DNA of 64,000 bases from Stieleria mannarensis (GTDB lineage: Bacteria > Planctomycetota > Planctomycetia > Pirellulales > Pirellulaceae), in assembly GCF_014154935.1 (NCBI RefSeq), contig NZ_JACEHH010000019.1:106322-170321 (forward strand), read 5' to 3'. Both the position numbers and the translations under genes were made by a program. Below, one piece after another: positions 63,965 through 64,000 of this stretch. Positions within the stretch are counted from its first letter, which is position 1, and each line of letters begins with the position of its first letter. Under the pieces are notes generated by a model, which was not told where the DNA came from, did not search any database, and saw nothing but the letters and a program-made list of their open reading frames with translations.

Positions 63965-64000
63965 GGGTAAGTCTCGAGCAACCGAACACCATCCGCCACT
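63957..64000 (+). CDS. Start of a gene coupled to the sigma factor (cut by the window edge)
   Basis: An ATG at 63957 overlaps the sigma factor stop and opens a frame reading MSEGKSRATEHHPP to the window end. From the usual neighbourhood of this sigma subfamily, a serine/threonine protein kinase is likely, but only 14 residues are visible and they carry no family signal. Confidence 0.6.
   Translation, partial: MSEGKSRATEHHPP

Overview
The window reads as chromosomal DNA of a planctomycete of the Pirellulaceae (Rhodopirellula-like). The sequence is GC-rich. It carries family pairs that are hallmarks of that group: a DUF1592-type protein followed by a DUF1552 protein, and a DUF1549/DUF1553 protein followed by a DUF1501 protein. 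It also has a Cys-type sulfatase, several ECF sigma factors with odd extensions, and many dispersed palindromic intergenic repeats. This placement is inferred from gene families and not from a marker gene. No rRNA, CRISPR array or transposase gene was seen.

Layout. 1-2787 (minus) is a housekeeping operon read aroF-tpiA-secG-yicC (yicC cut by the window edge). 3188-7186 is a DUF1592/DUF1552 secreted pair. 7692-15443 is a same-strand signalling cluster: TonB-dependent receptor, YfiR-like periplasmic protein, CHASE8-HAMP histidine kinase, single-domain response regulator, and a REC-HisKA-HATPase-REC-REC-HPt hybrid kinase. It resembles YfiBNR rewired to a phosphorelay. 15500-18843 holds two secreted proteins of unknown function bracketed by two copies of a repeat whose 60-nt core is inverted between the copies. 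18914-20564 has miaA and a GNAT acetyltransferase, divergently oriented. 20659-26662 (minus) is DUF1549/1553, DUF1501, ECF sigma, and a membrane protein that joins anti-sigma-like repeats to a cytochrome-like domain. 27524-30646 has a C39-like membrane protein facing an ECF sigma factor fused to a membrane anchor and a large presumed extracytoplasmic domain.

31078-46505 is mostly metabolic or secreted: rnc, fabH, a signal peptidase I, a lipoprotein, a carboxypeptidase-regulatory-like protein, a sulfatase, an FAH-family hydrolase, DUF1569, a glycosidase-like propeller protein, a nitronate monooxygenase-like protein, a decayed CPA2 antiporter, an MFS transporter and DUF427. 46997-58268 is a three-gene unit: ECF sigma factor, a membrane protein with an anti-sigma-like N-terminus and a YfbK-type VWA domain, and a 2,335-residue envelope protein built from repeated beta-rich motifs. 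58618-64000 has an AspT/YidE-type transporter, tRNA-Arg(UCG), a Uma2 protein, a lactone-oxidase-like flavoprotein, a planctomycete-type ECF sigma factor and the first codons of a coupled gene.

The strongest candidates for undescribed biology are the receptor-YfiR-kinase cluster, the sigma/VWA/giant-protein unit, the sigma factor coupled to a cytochrome-like anti-sigma fusion, the tethered sigma factor, and the repeat with an inverted core. Functions beyond family level are inference. Many start codons are uncertain because Shine-Dalgarno sequences are weak or absent; alternatives are given where they matter.
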